A DNA stretch of 64,000 nt from Chelativorans multitrophicus (GTDB lineage Bacteria > Pseudomonadota > Alphaproteobacteria > Rhizobiales > Rhizobiaceae): positions 620,001-684,000 of the forward strand of contig NZ_JAAAPL010000001.1 in NCBI RefSeq assembly GCF_011317445.1, given 5' to 3'. Position 1 is the first letter of the stretch; the number at the start of each line of letters is the position of its first letter. The notes below the pieces were generated by a model, which saw nothing but the letters and a program-made list of their open reading frames with translations, did not search any database and had not been told where the DNA came from. This document shows positions 45,768 through 53,159 of this stretch, piece after piece. The translations under genes and the position numbers were made by a program.

Positions 45768-46289
45768 CTAGCCGGGGCCAAATTCCTCAGCCGCTGTCGG
45801 ATAAGGCTCAAGGCCCAGCCTTATTCGCATGGCAGGTAGAGAGACTTGAAGGGCATCCGCCATAGCTTTCGGCGTGGTTTTCCCTTCCGCCCTCAGGCGA
45901 CTGATCAGATCGTAGGGCATTAGCAGGTTGGCCGCGAAGCGGTTTGCTTCCGTCTCCTCGCGCGGGCCTATACTCGTGTTGTGGTAGCGCCCCGCGCTCG
46001 TGCTGCGATAAGCCCGATCATCGTCAATCCCGGTGCCAATCAGGTGGCGGTGATGGAAGAAATGCCCCAACTCATGTGCTATCGTAAACCTACGGCGGCG
46101 CTCACCATGGGTGGCGTTCACATTGATCTGGTAACGGCCCTCACTCACGGGGACCAATTCACCGGAAACGTCATCAGCCAACCATGCAGAATGAACGCGG
46201 ATGCCGAGTTCACGGCAAAGGCCCTCCAGATCTACCGGATAGCTACTCTGCGCCCTCTTTACGGCGCTTATCATCGTCGTCACTGACAA
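45768..46289 (-). CDS. ImmA/IrrE-family zinc metallopeptidase
   Basis: A 173-residue passenger-encoded peptidase. The zinc motif is FTIAHELGHFFHH (His72, Glu73, His76), with the second conserved block EETEANRFAANLLMP around residues 111-125, the ImmA/IrrE (DUF955) signature. Members cleave or bind regulatory proteins such as phage repressors or act as antitoxin-like partners of small toxins. No N-terminal HTH is present, so the target is likely encoded separately. Its start overlaps the end of the upstream membrane-protein gene by 47 bases, so the two are probably translated together. Confidence 0.88.
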   Translation of the reverse strand: MSVTTMISAVKRAQSSYPVDLEGLCRELGIRVHSAWLADDVSGELVPVSEGRYQINVNATHGERRRRFTIAHELGHFFHHRHLIGTGIDDDRAYRSTSAGRYHNTSIGPREETEANRFAANLLMPYDLISRLRAEGKTTPKAMADALQVSLPAMRIRLGLEPYPTAAEEFGPG

Positions 46290-46635
46290 CCTCCTTCGCC
46301 GTCACTTCTGCGATCTCGTTGGCCTGCTCCGAGCTAACAGAGTTCTTCACAAGCTCCATGTATTCGCCAATTAATGTAGGTAGCAGCGTCTCCATTTTGG
46401 AGATCGCCAAATCTTCGACTCTCCGAGCGGCGTCCTTAAGCGCTTCCTTGGCCTCTTTCTCTGCTATCGTTTTTGCCCGATGCTGCACAAAGAAAAAGAG
46501 CGGGAACGCAGCTAACGCGAGAATCAGCGCCAACACAGCTAGCACGGACGATAGAAAATCGAGGCGTCCTATTTGTGACGCATATTCGATCACGTCTCTT
46601 GCAGCTTCCTCTGCGCCCATCCCGATTACCCCCAT
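46243..46635 (-). CDS. Membrane-anchored coiled-coil protein, partner of the ImmA-like gene
   Basis: A 130-residue protein: short N-terminus, one strong membrane helix (residues about 29-50, LSSVLAVLALILALAAFPLFFF), then a charged helix or coiled coil (AKTIAEKEAKEALKDAARRVEDLA) and an acidic C-terminus (DDDDKRRKEGAE). I do not recognise the family. It overlaps the ImmA-like gene by 47 bases on the same strand and lies inside the IS1595 element, so the pair looks like one cargo unit. A start at residue 6 (ATG) is also possible. Confidence 0.65.
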   Translation of the reverse strand: MGVIGMGAEEAARDVIEYASQIGRLDFLSSVLAVLALILALAAFPLFFFVQHRAKTIAEKEAKEALKDAARRVEDLAISKMETLLPTLIGEYMELVKNSVSSEQANEIAEVTAKEVVSDDDDKRRKEGAE

Positions 46636-46666
46636 CTATCGGTTATGACGCTGGAAAGGTTACTAT

Positions 46667-46837
46667 TCAACTACGCGAAGCGGACGGGTTGCTTTTGGAG
46701 TCCTGTTTGGCGCGGTTGCTGCGGGGTTTATCCTTCGCCGCCTTCTCGTGCGGCTTCGGTGGCGTCTTGAGCATCCGCTTTAGCGTCTCGTTGAAACGCT
46801 TCTCATCGCTCTGGGGGCGCTCTTTATCTTCGGCCAT
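46667..46837 (-). CDS. Small basic passenger protein with LKTPPKP motif
   Basis: A 56-residue, highly charged protein (starts MAEDKERPQSDEKRFNETL, then KRMLKTPPKPHEKAAKDKP) ending SNPSASRS. No membrane segment. The motif TLK..LKTPPKPH is a recurring feature of tiny alphaproteobacterial proteins of unknown function. GGGGA directly precedes the ATG. It lies 31 bases upstream of the membrane-protein gene on the same strand and may begin the passenger operon. Another LKTPPKP frame begins at 47321 just outside the element. Confidence 0.55.
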   Translation of the reverse strand: MAEDKERPQSDEKRFNETLKRMLKTPPKPHEKAAKDKPRSNRAKQDSKSNPSASRS

Positions 46838-46945
46838 TCCCCGATATCCACATTAGTGACACACAATATGCAGCGTTTCTGGAAGCAATCGGGAACGACT
46901 GCTTGACGCCCGAAAGCGAGTCGCCTTTTAGTTGATAGGCTTGGC

Positions 46946-46995
46946 GCGACGGGACCGGGATTTTGCGGGTGCATCCGCAGAAATCTCCCGGTCGC
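46946..46995. ncRNA. Long imperfect hairpin in the passenger region
   Basis: GCGAC/GTCGC (46946-46950 with 46991-46995), CGGGA/TCCCG (46956-46960 with 46986-46990) and GCGG/CCGC (46965-46968 with 46975-46978) nest in one stem with small bulges. The 290 bases from 46838 to 47127 hold no protein gene, so this may be a structured RNA or a recombination or regulatory site. Function unknown. Confidence 0.35.
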
Positions 46996-47068
46996 CATCT
47001 TGGCCCGCTAGCTGGCGCTACCCGCTACGGGTGCCTTCGGAGATGCCGTCGATCTCCGTCGTATCGGT

Positions 47069-47142
47069 GGGGCCGTAAGGTTGGTACCTTGGTCGCGGCT
47101 TGTCATCCTGACTTTCGGGTTCGATTCCCGACGGCTCCACCA
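47069..47142 (+). tRNA. tRNA-like sequence with alanine-type acceptor, degenerate anticodon arm
   Basis: A 74-base stretch with a 7-bp acceptor stem (GGGGCCG at 47069-47075 with CGGCTCC at 47132-47138) followed by ACCA, so CCA is encoded. The T arm is canonical (TCGGG-TTCGATT-CCCGA). The third acceptor pair is G:U, the alanyl-tRNA synthetase identity element. A short D-like arm (AAGG...CCTT) is present, but the segment 47092-47114 does not form a 5-bp anticodon stem with a 7-base loop. It is therefore either a pseudo-tRNA-Ala or another alanine-type tRNA-like structure carried by the mobile element. Confidence 0.45.
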
Positions 47143-47253
47143 TCTCTACAATAGGCGTTTTCGCCTTTTTGCCAATGGGGCAAATGCGCTCCATCTTAAA
47201 AGTTCCACACATTCCGGCCTGTCACGCACCAAGCACAATACTCGAATCGACCT

Positions 47254-47277
47254 TACTTTGTCATGTATATAATTAGG
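47254..47277 (-). repeat. Right terminal inverted repeat of the IS1595-family element
   Basis: 24 bases complementary to the left repeat at 44677-44700 with one mismatch; followed by the ACTTTTTT duplication at 47278-47285. Confidence 0.9.
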
Positions 47278-47285
47278 ACTTTTTT
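47278..47285. repeat. Target-site duplication, right copy
   Basis: ACTTTTTT directly outside the right inverted repeat, identical to 44669-44676. Confidence 0.88.
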
Positions 47286-47320
47286 CCTAACAACGAAAGT
47301 CCGACGAGAAGAAATTCAAC

Positions 47321-47509
47321 GTGAAGCAGACATTAAAGACGCCGCCTAAGCCCGACAAAGGAGGGAGTGCGAATAGAAAGGGCGACGACAAAAGCCGCCG
47401 CCCGAAACGGATGATACCTAATGCTGCTCAGGCCGCGAGACGTGACTCGGCAAGGTTGATGGACTCCAACTCAGCCCGGATCACCGGCTCAGTTGTCTCC
47501 ATTTCGTAG
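47321..47509 (+). CDS. Possible small basic protein with LKTPPKP motif
   Basis: A GTG-initiated 62-codon frame whose first 35 residues (MKQTLKTPPKPDKGG..., KGDDKSRRPKR) resemble the small passenger protein at 46667-46837. The last third overlaps higA on the opposite strand, so the frame may be truncated. Purine-rich sequence (AGAAGAAA) lies upstream. It sits just outside the right end of the IS1595 element. Confidence 0.35.
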   Translation: MKQTLKTPPKPDKGGSANRKGDDKSRRPKRMIPNAAQAARRDSARLMDSNSARITGSVVSIS

Positions 47510-47736
47510 CGGTTTTGGAGGTTGAGCCAAAACTCCGGCGTTGTGCCGAAGATGCGGGCTAGCCTGAGGGCCGTGTCCACCGTGATGCCGGTTTCCTCAC
47601 GGACGATACGTTCAATCCTGGTCCTCGGAACTCGGCACGCTTTTGCGAGTGCGTATGCCGTAAGGCCATATGGCACCATAAATTCCTCGCGAAGCACCTC
47701 TCCGGGGTGCATAGGGGAAAGCCGCTTAGACATCAT
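47428..47736 (-). CDS. higA: HigA-family antitoxin
   Basis: A 102-residue HTH_XRE antitoxin of the HigA/VapI type: SPMHPGEVLREEFMVPYGLTA, then the helix-turn-helix (YALAKACRVPRTRIERIVREE) and DTALRLARIFGTTPEFWLNLQNRYE. It binds and neutralises HigB and represses its own operon. It follows the higB remnant by 13 bases, the usual toxin-first order, with AAGGAAG 5-11 bases before the ATG. It appears intact although its toxin is broken. Confidence 0.9.
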   Translation of the reverse strand: MMSKRLSPMHPGEVLREEFMVPYGLTAYALAKACRVPRTRIERIVREETGITVDTALRLARIFGTTPEFWLNLQNRYEMETTEPVIRAELESINLAESRLAA

Positions 47737-47749
47737 GGTTCTTCCTTAC

Positions 47750-48032
47750 TCACCTGTGATAGTCGGTGATCTCAACCTGATAGGCGTCACCGTCACTCCA
47801 AACAAAACACACTCGATACTGGCTATTTATCCAAAGCCCATTGCCCCTTACGATCCTTGTCCAGCTCATGCAGCTTGTTTCCTGGCGGCGCTTTGAGGTC
47901 TCTTATCTCTCTAGCTGCTTCGATCATCCGCAACTTGCGCCTTGCGACTTTAACTATGTTCGTCGGGAATCCGGCTGGGCAGACCCCGTTGAACACGCTT
48001 TCCGTGGCCGCGTCAGCAAAGCTACGGATCAT
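47750..48032 (-). pseudogene. higB: HigB toxin, frameshifted
   Basis: The N-terminal reading starts MIRSFADAATESVFNGV and runs to DRKGQWALDK, then stops at a TAG. The expected C-terminus (INSQYRVCFVWSDGDAYQVEITDYHR) is present in another frame and ends at 47750. Normal HigB proteins read GQWALRIN at this point, so two bases seem to have been lost near 47825-47830. HigB is a RelE-like, ribosome-dependent mRNA endonuclease whose C-terminal strands contribute to the active site, so the truncated form is expected to be inactive. Confidence 0.82.
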
Positions 48033-48050
48033 GCGTCTTCTCTTCATCTA

Positions 48051-48090
48051 ACGTATCAGGCTTCGATACGTTCCGCAATACGGATCGTAT
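48051..48090 (-). promoter_or_regulatory. Candidate higBA operator
   Basis: Two inverted repeats directly upstream of higB: ACGTATC-N7-GATACGT (48051-48071) and ATACG-GAT-CGTAT (48078-48090). They share the GTATC/GATAC half-site, as expected for HigA autoregulation. The rest of the gap to the penicillin-binding protein gene (48091-48457) shows no gene, only a further GCGTAT...GATACGC pair near 48190-48224; it should include the plus-strand promoter of that gene. Confidence 0.5.
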
Positions 48091-48457
48091 CACGAACCGA
48101 TACCAACGATCGCCGTTCAACTGTGGATGCCCCCTCCCGCGTCGTGGCGGCAACCTACTTCTTTTTTCGCAGAAAGAGGAGTCTTCTTGGCGTATGGCCT
48201 TCACCTATCCGCCGATACGCCGACGCTCATCTTCGGCCTGTACCCACGGTCTTCAGCCCCCTCTACACCGCTCATCCTGAGCGCCGCACGTCAGGATCAT
48301 TTTCCCACACCGCAAATTTCATAAGCTTTTCCCTTAACAGGGATCAACCTTCTGCCTACCAAATGTGTTAAGCTTAGCTGGGGTAGGCTCGCGCGTACCT
48401 AAAGCCGCGTTGTTTCGCGGTGCAGCGAGAGCAGGAAGGACGCCGGGCTGTTCGGTC

Positions 48458-50602
48458 ATGGTAGAGAAGCGTACGCCGAAGAAGGGAAATACACCGAGGG
48501 CCACGATCTTCCTCGACATAGATGCGTGGATCGATTCCACCCTCTATGAGCTGCGTTTCAAAGCCGCCGAGTTCTGGGAAGACCTCACCGTCTTCTTCCG
48601 CCGCTTCCGCTTCTACGGCTTAAGGCGCGCCGTCATCGAATTCTTCAGCGAAGGGGTCACCATGCTGGCCGCGGGCTCGGTGGTTATGCTGGGTCTTGCC
48701 ATACCCGCCTTCCAGGAGACAGCGGGCGACTGGCGCGCGCAGGACGATTATGCCGTCACCTTTCTTGACCGCTACGGGCAGGAGATCGGCCAGCGCGGCA
48801 TCCGCCAGCGCGATTCCGTGCCGGTCGACGAGATGCCCGACCATGTGGTCAAGGCTGTCCTGGCCACGGAAGACCGGCGCTTCTTCGAGCATTTCGGGAT
48901 TGATTTCGTCGGCCTGTTCCGCGCGCTTTCTGAGAACATGCGCGCCAATTCCGTGGTGCAGGGCGGCTCCACCATCACGCAGCAGCTTGCGAAAAACCTG
49001 TTCCTCACCAATGAGCGCACGGTGGAGCGCAAGATCAAGGAAGCATTTCTCGCCGTCTGGCTGGAAGCCAATCTGACGAAAAAAGAGATCCTGCAGCTTT
49101 ATCTCGACCGCGCTTATCTCGGCGGCGGCACTTTCGGCATCTCCGCCGCGGCCGATTTCTATTTCGGCAAGCAGGTCAAGGACCTCACATTGCCCGAGGC
49201 GGCCATGATCGCCGGCCTCTTCAAGGCTCCCGCGCGCTATGCGCCGCATATCAATCTTCCCGCCGCGCGCGCCCGCGCCAATGAGGTGCTCAGCAATCTC
49301 GTCCAGTCCCGCTTCATGACGGAGGGGCAGGTGCTTTCGGCCCGGCTCAATCCGGCGACTGCGGTGGACCGCGGCGACCGCGAGGCGCCCGACTATTTCC
49401 TGGATTGGGCGTTCGAGGAGGTGAAGAAGATCGTGCCGGAGGGCGCAACCCATTCGCTGGTGGCGCGCACGACCATGGACCTTGACCTGCAGCATGCGGT
49501 CGAGGAATCGATCGAATTTCATCTGCGCCAATACGGCAAGGATTACGACGTGGAGGAAGGCGCCGCTATCCTCATGGATACGGACGGCGCGGTACGCGCG
49601 CTGGTCGGCGGGCGGGACTACGGCCAGAGCCAGTTCAACCGCGCAACGCGCGCCGCGCGCCAGCCAGGTTCCTCCTTCAAGCCCTATGTCTACGCGGCCG
49701 CCATGGAAGCGGGTTTGACGCCGAAGACCGTTGTTTCCGACGCGCCCATATCCTGGGGCAACTGGTCGCCGCAGAATTACGGGCGCAGCTATGCCGGCCG
49801 CGTCGACCTCGCGACAGCGCTCGCAAGGTCCTACAACACGGTCCCCGTCCGCCTGGCGCGCGACCATCTGGGCATCGATGTCATCCAGAAGCTGGTGAAA
49901 GATATGGGCGTGGAAACGCCGCTCAACGGCCATAAGACCATGGTGCTGGGCACGTCCGATCTGACGGTGCTGGATCAGGTGACCGGATACAGCGTTTTCG
50001 CCAATGGCGGCTTTGCCGGCACACGTCACGGCATCCTGGAACTGCATACTCACACCGGCGAACTCGTTTACGATTGGCGGCGCGATGCGCCGCCGCCACG
50101 CCGCGTCCTTTCCGAAACGGCCGTTTCGAACATGAACAGCATGCTGGTTGAGGTGCCGGAGCGCGGCACGGCCCGGCGCGCGGCCCTTCCCAATATCCGC
50201 TCCGCGGGGAAAACCGGCACGACCCAGTCCTATCGCGATGCCTGGTATGTCGGTTACACCGGAAATTATGTCGCCGCCGTCTGGCTCGGCAATGACGATT
50301 ACAGGCCAACCGACAATATGACCGGCGGCACGCTGCCGGCCATGGTCTGGCAACGCTTCATGGCCTATGCCCACCAGAACCTCGAGTTGAAACCTATTCC
50401 GGGCATCGAAAATCCGCTGCCCGCCAAGAGCGACGAGGCCGTGGCGGCTGCCAAAACCGAGGGTGTGGAGGCCGGTCCGCGCCGGCCGGCGCATAGCCTG
50501 CCGCTTGCCACCCGCACCGTGCTGAACGATCTGCTCGGGCTCTTCCGCCAGGCGCCCCCCGTCAAGCCTCGCCGCGTCTCCGAAAACCTGTCGGCTCTTT
50601 GA
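48458..50602 (+). CDS. Class A penicillin-binding protein (PBP1A family)
   Basis: A 714-residue bifunctional peptidoglycan synthase. A cytoplasmic tail and membrane helix (residues about 70-90, VTMLAAGSVVMLGLAIPAF) precede the GT51 glycosyltransferase domain with ATEDRRFFEHFGID and QGGSTITQQLAKNLFL, then the transpeptidase domain with RQPGSSFKPYVYAA (active Ser), ARSYNTVPVRL (SxN) and SAGKTGTTQSYRD (KTG). It polymerises and cross-links glycan strands in the periplasm. ATG 48458 is chosen because the segment before it is not protein-like; the ribosome site is weak. Intact and of ordinary codon use. Confidence 0.93.
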   Translation: MVEKRTPKKGNTPRATIFLDIDAWIDSTLYELRFKAAEFWEDLTVFFRRFRFYGLRRAVIEFFSEGVTMLAAGSVVMLGLAIPAFQETAGDWRAQDDYAVTFLDRYGQEIGQRGIRQRDSVPVDEMPDHVVKAVLATEDRRFFEHFGIDFVGLFRALSENMRANSVVQGGSTITQQLAKNLFLTNERTVERKIKEAFLAVWLEANLTKKEILQLYLDRAYLGGGTFGISAAADFYFGKQVKDLTLPEAAMIAGLFKAPARYAPHINLPAARARANEVLSNLVQSRFMTEGQVLSARLNPATAVDRGDREAPDYFLDWAFEEVKKIVPEGATHSLVARTTMDLDLQHAVEESIEFHLRQYGKDYDVEEGAAILMDTDGAVRALVGGRDYGQSQFNRATRAARQPGSSFKPYVYAAAMEAGLTPKTVVSDAPISWGNWSPQNYGRSYAGRVDLATALARSYNTVPVRLARDHLGIDVIQKLVKDMGVETPLNGHKTMVLGTSDLTVLDQVTGYSVFANGGFAGTRHGILELHTHTGELVYDWRRDAPPPRRVLSETAVSNMNSMLVEVPERGTARRAALPNIRSAGKTGTTQSYRDAWYVGYTGNYVAAVWLGNDDYRPTDNMTGGTLPAMVWQRFMAYAHQNLELKPIPGIENPLPAKSDEAVAAAKTEGVEAGPRRPAHSLPLATRTVLNDLLGLFRQAPPVKPRRVSENLSAL

Positions 50603-50692
50603 TTGTAAAACCCAGCTCGGTTTTTACTGTTACGAGTTGCGCCGCCTCGGTCCTCTGCGTATTCGATAAATTCATTTCCGATATGGGTTTCG

Positions 50693-51277
50693 ATGCTAAG
50701 AACTGTCCTGCTAACCCTGCTTACGCTCTCGATCGCGATTGGCGGGGGCGCCGGCAGTCTCTATTTTGTCATCAAATCCGCGCCGCCGATCGGCCCCGTC
50801 GAGGCGGGCCCCTGGATTGCCTTTCCCGATCTTGGAACAACGCTTGCCGATCCGTATTCGCGGGCCCGTTTCGCGCGAGAAGGCGGCATTCCCTTCGGCC
50901 GGGCGGAAGGGGTCGTTTTCACGGCCACGCAGGATTCCGCCGGCCAGGCGCTCAGCCGCACCTGCACTTACCGCGTTGAAGGTTCCATGCCCTCCACGCG
51001 GTTCTGGACTCTTCACGCGTCCGATATGCTTGGCGTTCCCCTTCCTCCGCTGGGGCGCAGGCCGGCTGCGCTCAATTCGGAGGTGATCCTGCACCGGCCC
51101 GGCAACGCTCTCGTCATCAGCGTCTCCCCTCACCCGCACCCGGAAAACTGGCTTCCTGTTACCGGGCAACAGGCAATGCAGCTGGTCCTTACACTCCTCG
51201 ATACACCCGTTTCCGCGGGGTTCGAGATTACGGAGCTCGCGCTGCCTGAAATCAACCGGGTCAATTGCGATGCTTAG
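50693..51277 (+). CDS. DUF1214 domain exported protein
   Basis: A 194-residue protein with an N-terminal hydrophobic segment (LLTLLTLSIAIGGGAGSLYFVI) and the DUF1214 beta-rich domain (GPWIAFPDLGTTLADPYSRARF, TYRVEGSMPSTRFWTLHASD, ...VISVSPHPHPENWLP). No biochemical role is established. It overlaps the next gene, a DUF1254 protein, by 8 bases; the two domains occur fused in other bacteria, so the products probably act together in the envelope. Confidence 0.82.
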   Translation: MLRTVLLTLLTLSIAIGGGAGSLYFVIKSAPPIGPVEAGPWIAFPDLGTTLADPYSRARFAREGGIPFGRAEGVVFTATQDSAGQALSRTCTYRVEGSMPSTRFWTLHASDMLGVPLPPLGRRPAALNSEVILHRPGNALVISVSPHPHPENWLPVTGQQAMQLVLTLLDTPVSAGFEITELALPEINRVNCDA

Positions 51278-51821
51278 GCTATTTTACGTGATCCTTCTCG
51301 GCCTCGTGGGCGCCGGCATGGTCCACATTGCAATTCTTTTCATGCTGCCGTCCTATTCGGAGCGGGATATCTGGTCGAGGCTGTCGGCCGTTGCCGCTCC
51401 CTATGCGGTTGTGAACCTTGGGCCGGAGGCCCTTCGCGACAACGCTCCAGCGCCTCGTAATCCGTTTCTCCTCCCTGCGGCCTGCCGATTTGATCTGGCC
51501 GATGGGCCGGTCCATGTGCAGTCGCCGCAAACTGTCCCGTTCTGGTCCGTGTCCATCTACAACGAGGACGGGCTTAATATCTTCAGCATCAGCGACCGCA
51601 CCGCCACCGACCGCGTGCTCGATTTCGTCATACTCACCACCGCCCAGATGCAGGTCATCAGAAGCGGCATCCCCAGCGAGCTTGGGCGATCGGTCTTCAT
51701 TGAAACAGATGCGGAGGAAGGCATCGCCCTGGTGCGGGTTTTCGCGCCGGATGAAACCTGGCAGGGCGTGGCCGCTGCCTTTGTCAGGGAGCTGTCGTGC
51801 CGCCCCGTCGCGCTTGATTAG
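51270..51821 (+). CDS. DUF1254 domain exported protein
   Basis: A 183-residue protein with one N-terminal membrane helix (LFYVILLGLVGAGMVHIAILFML) and a DUF1254-type domain (CRFDLADGPVHVQSPQTVPFWSVSIYNEDG, ...VRVFAPDETWQG). Function unknown. Translationally coupled to the DUF1214 gene by an 8-base overlap, with the two forming a small operon downstream of the PBP gene. Confidence 0.82.
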   Translation: MLRLFYVILLGLVGAGMVHIAILFMLPSYSERDIWSRLSAVAAPYAVVNLGPEALRDNAPAPRNPFLLPAACRFDLADGPVHVQSPQTVPFWSVSIYNEDGLNIFSISDRTATDRVLDFVILTTAQMQVIRSGIPSELGRSVFIETDAEEGIALVRVFAPDETWQGVAAAFVRELSCRPVALD

Positions 51822-51828
51822 AGCGTGG

Positions 51829-52008
51829 CTACCGCTTGCCGCGGCCCCGTTTGGGCGCGTGCCGGGAAGAGGCCGCCGCCCTCAACTGCGCTCCTTCGAT
51901 CCGTTCGTATCGAACTCCGGTAAAGATGAGGATCTCCGCGCCGCCAGTGGGCGGCGGTTGTTGCGTCCGCTTTGCCGGCTGTTGCCTTAAGGGCAGTATG
52001 ATCGCCAT
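51829..52008 (-). CDS. Small conserved hypothetical protein
   Basis: A 59-residue basic protein (starts MAIILPLRQQPAKRTQ, centre GGAEILIFTGVRYERIEG, ends KRGRGKR). The core motif resembles a small protein I have seen in Rhizobiales, without known function. AAGGAAG 6-12 bases before the ATG supports the start. The 239-base gap 52009-52247 to the DUF2336 gene holds only AT-rich promoter-like sequence. Confidence 0.6.
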   Translation of the reverse strand: MAIILPLRQQPAKRTQQPPPTGGAEILIFTGVRYERIEGAQLRAAASSRHAPKRGRGKR

Positions 52009-52247
52009 GCTCGCTTCCTTGCTTTCCGCCGGAACGATCTGCGAATGCACCCAGCGCCATAAAACGCGGGTTATGGTTAACAGTCCCTTACCGTCTTCTC
52101 ACCTTTGGTGAAGATAATCCTTAATTTTGCGGTTAATGGCTCGCTAACGCATTCGGGTTAGCTTGCGGTCTTGGGGGATTTTCCGGCGCACCGGGGGCGC
52201 GGGCTATCTCCCCCCGTGTCTTTTCTAAGTGCAGGGCGTATAACTGC

Positions 52248-53159
52248 GTGTCAGTCGCCGATTTTAGGGATATCGCTTTGGAACGGGGACCGCGTCATGG
52301 CGAGCGGGTGTTCCGTGCGGCGGTTTCGGCCTTCTCTTCCCTTTTGCATCCGACGCGGGAGGACGCCGCGCGGCTCGATGATCTCGCGCTGGGCCTCTAC
52401 GATTCAGTCCCCAGCGAAGCGCGCCGCTTCGCCGCCGCTGCCTTGTCCGATTGCGATCCCGCTCCGCGCCACCTCGTTGCCCGCCTGGCGGATGAATCGG
52501 CGGATATAGCGGCTCCGATTCTCATCCGCTCGAAAGCACTGCGCGATATCGATCTCATCGGCCTCATTGCTCGCAGGGGCATTCCCCATGCCCGCGCGAT
52601 CGCCCGGCGCGAAGGCCTCCACCCGACCGTGGCCGCTCTCATCCGAGCCCTGCTCAGCCGCGTCGAGCCGGAAACAACAGCGGCGCTGGAAATGCATGAT
52701 CAGGAGAGCGCCATGGAAGCAGTGCGCAACCAGCTTCTTGGCCTGATGGATGAAGCGCGCATCCCGGAGGAAGAGCCACGGCCCTCCCCTTCGCCCCATG
52801 CGGCGACGGAGGTCTATCCGGCATTGCGCGAGGCCGTCCTTTGCGGAGAGATGCGGCGCTTGGCGGAACAACTCGCGGCAGCTCTTGAGCTGCGAATTGC
52901 GCGCGCGCGGACGCTTGTCAGCGGCGTTACCTATTCCGACCTGCTCCCGGCGTTGAAGGCACTGGAACTTTCCACCGAGCAGGCGCTGCTGCTCGTGCTC
53001 GCCGCCTATCCCGCGCAGGTCACGGGCCCTCCCGCCATCCGGCTTTTCTGCGTACGATATGAAGCGCTCACGCCGGAGGCAGCGCGTGAAAAGGTTCTAG
53101 ATTGGCAGGAACAGGACATCGAGAAAGGTTCGTCTCACCTTTCCGCTCTCAGTCGCTGA
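52248..53159 (+). CDS. DUF2336 domain protein
   Basis: A 303-residue helical-repeat protein (ARRFAAAALSDCDPAPRHLVARLADESADIAAPIL resembles HEAT-like units), matching DUF2336, a family restricted mainly to alphaproteobacteria and of unknown function. The start is a GTG at 52248 with weak ribosome site. No membrane segment or signal. Its 3' end overlaps the convergent DUF1491 gene by 11 bases. Confidence 0.8.
   Translation: MSVADFRDIALERGPRHGERVFRAAVSAFSSLLHPTREDAARLDDLALGLYDSVPSEARRFAAAALSDCDPAPRHLVARLADESADIAAPILIRSKALRDIDLIGLIARRGIPHARAIARREGLHPTVAALIRALLSRVEPETTAALEMHDQESAMEAVRNQLLGLMDEARIPEEEPRPSPSPHAATEVYPALREAVLCGEMRRLAEQLAAALELRIARARTLVSGVTYSDLLPALKALELSTEQALLLVLAAYPAQVTGPPAIRLFCVRYEALTPEAAREKVLDWQEQDIEKGSSHLSALSR

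Larger units (their letters stand above)
44677..47277. mobile_element. IS1595-family element with passenger genes
   Basis: A 2601-bp element delimited by 24-bp terminal inverted repeats (44677-44700 and 47254-47277, 23 of 24 positions identical) and flanked by a perfect 8-bp duplication ACTTTTTT. The transposase belongs to the ISXO2-like IS1595 family, which makes 8-bp target duplications and is known to carry passenger genes. Passengers here are an ImmA/IrrE-like peptidase, a membrane/coiled-coil protein, a small basic protein and structured or tRNA-like sequence. Because the transposase is frameshifted the copy may be immobile unless supplied in trans. It inserted in the promoter side of the GTA gp1 gene, about 217 bases upstream of its start. 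Confidence 0.9.

Noticed and set aside
46473-46856. 127-codon plus-strand frame in the passenger region
   Set aside because: Antisense to the membrane protein and small basic protein, which have better composition and overlap logic.
48620-50494. 624-codon minus-strand frame opposite the penicillin-binding protein
   Set aside because: High-GC antisense artefact; the plus-strand protein has all catalytic motifs.
52075-52140. CtrA-type full site TTAA-N-TTAA upstream of the DUF2336 gene
   Set aside because: The spacing between the TTAA halves is 8 bases, not the required 7.
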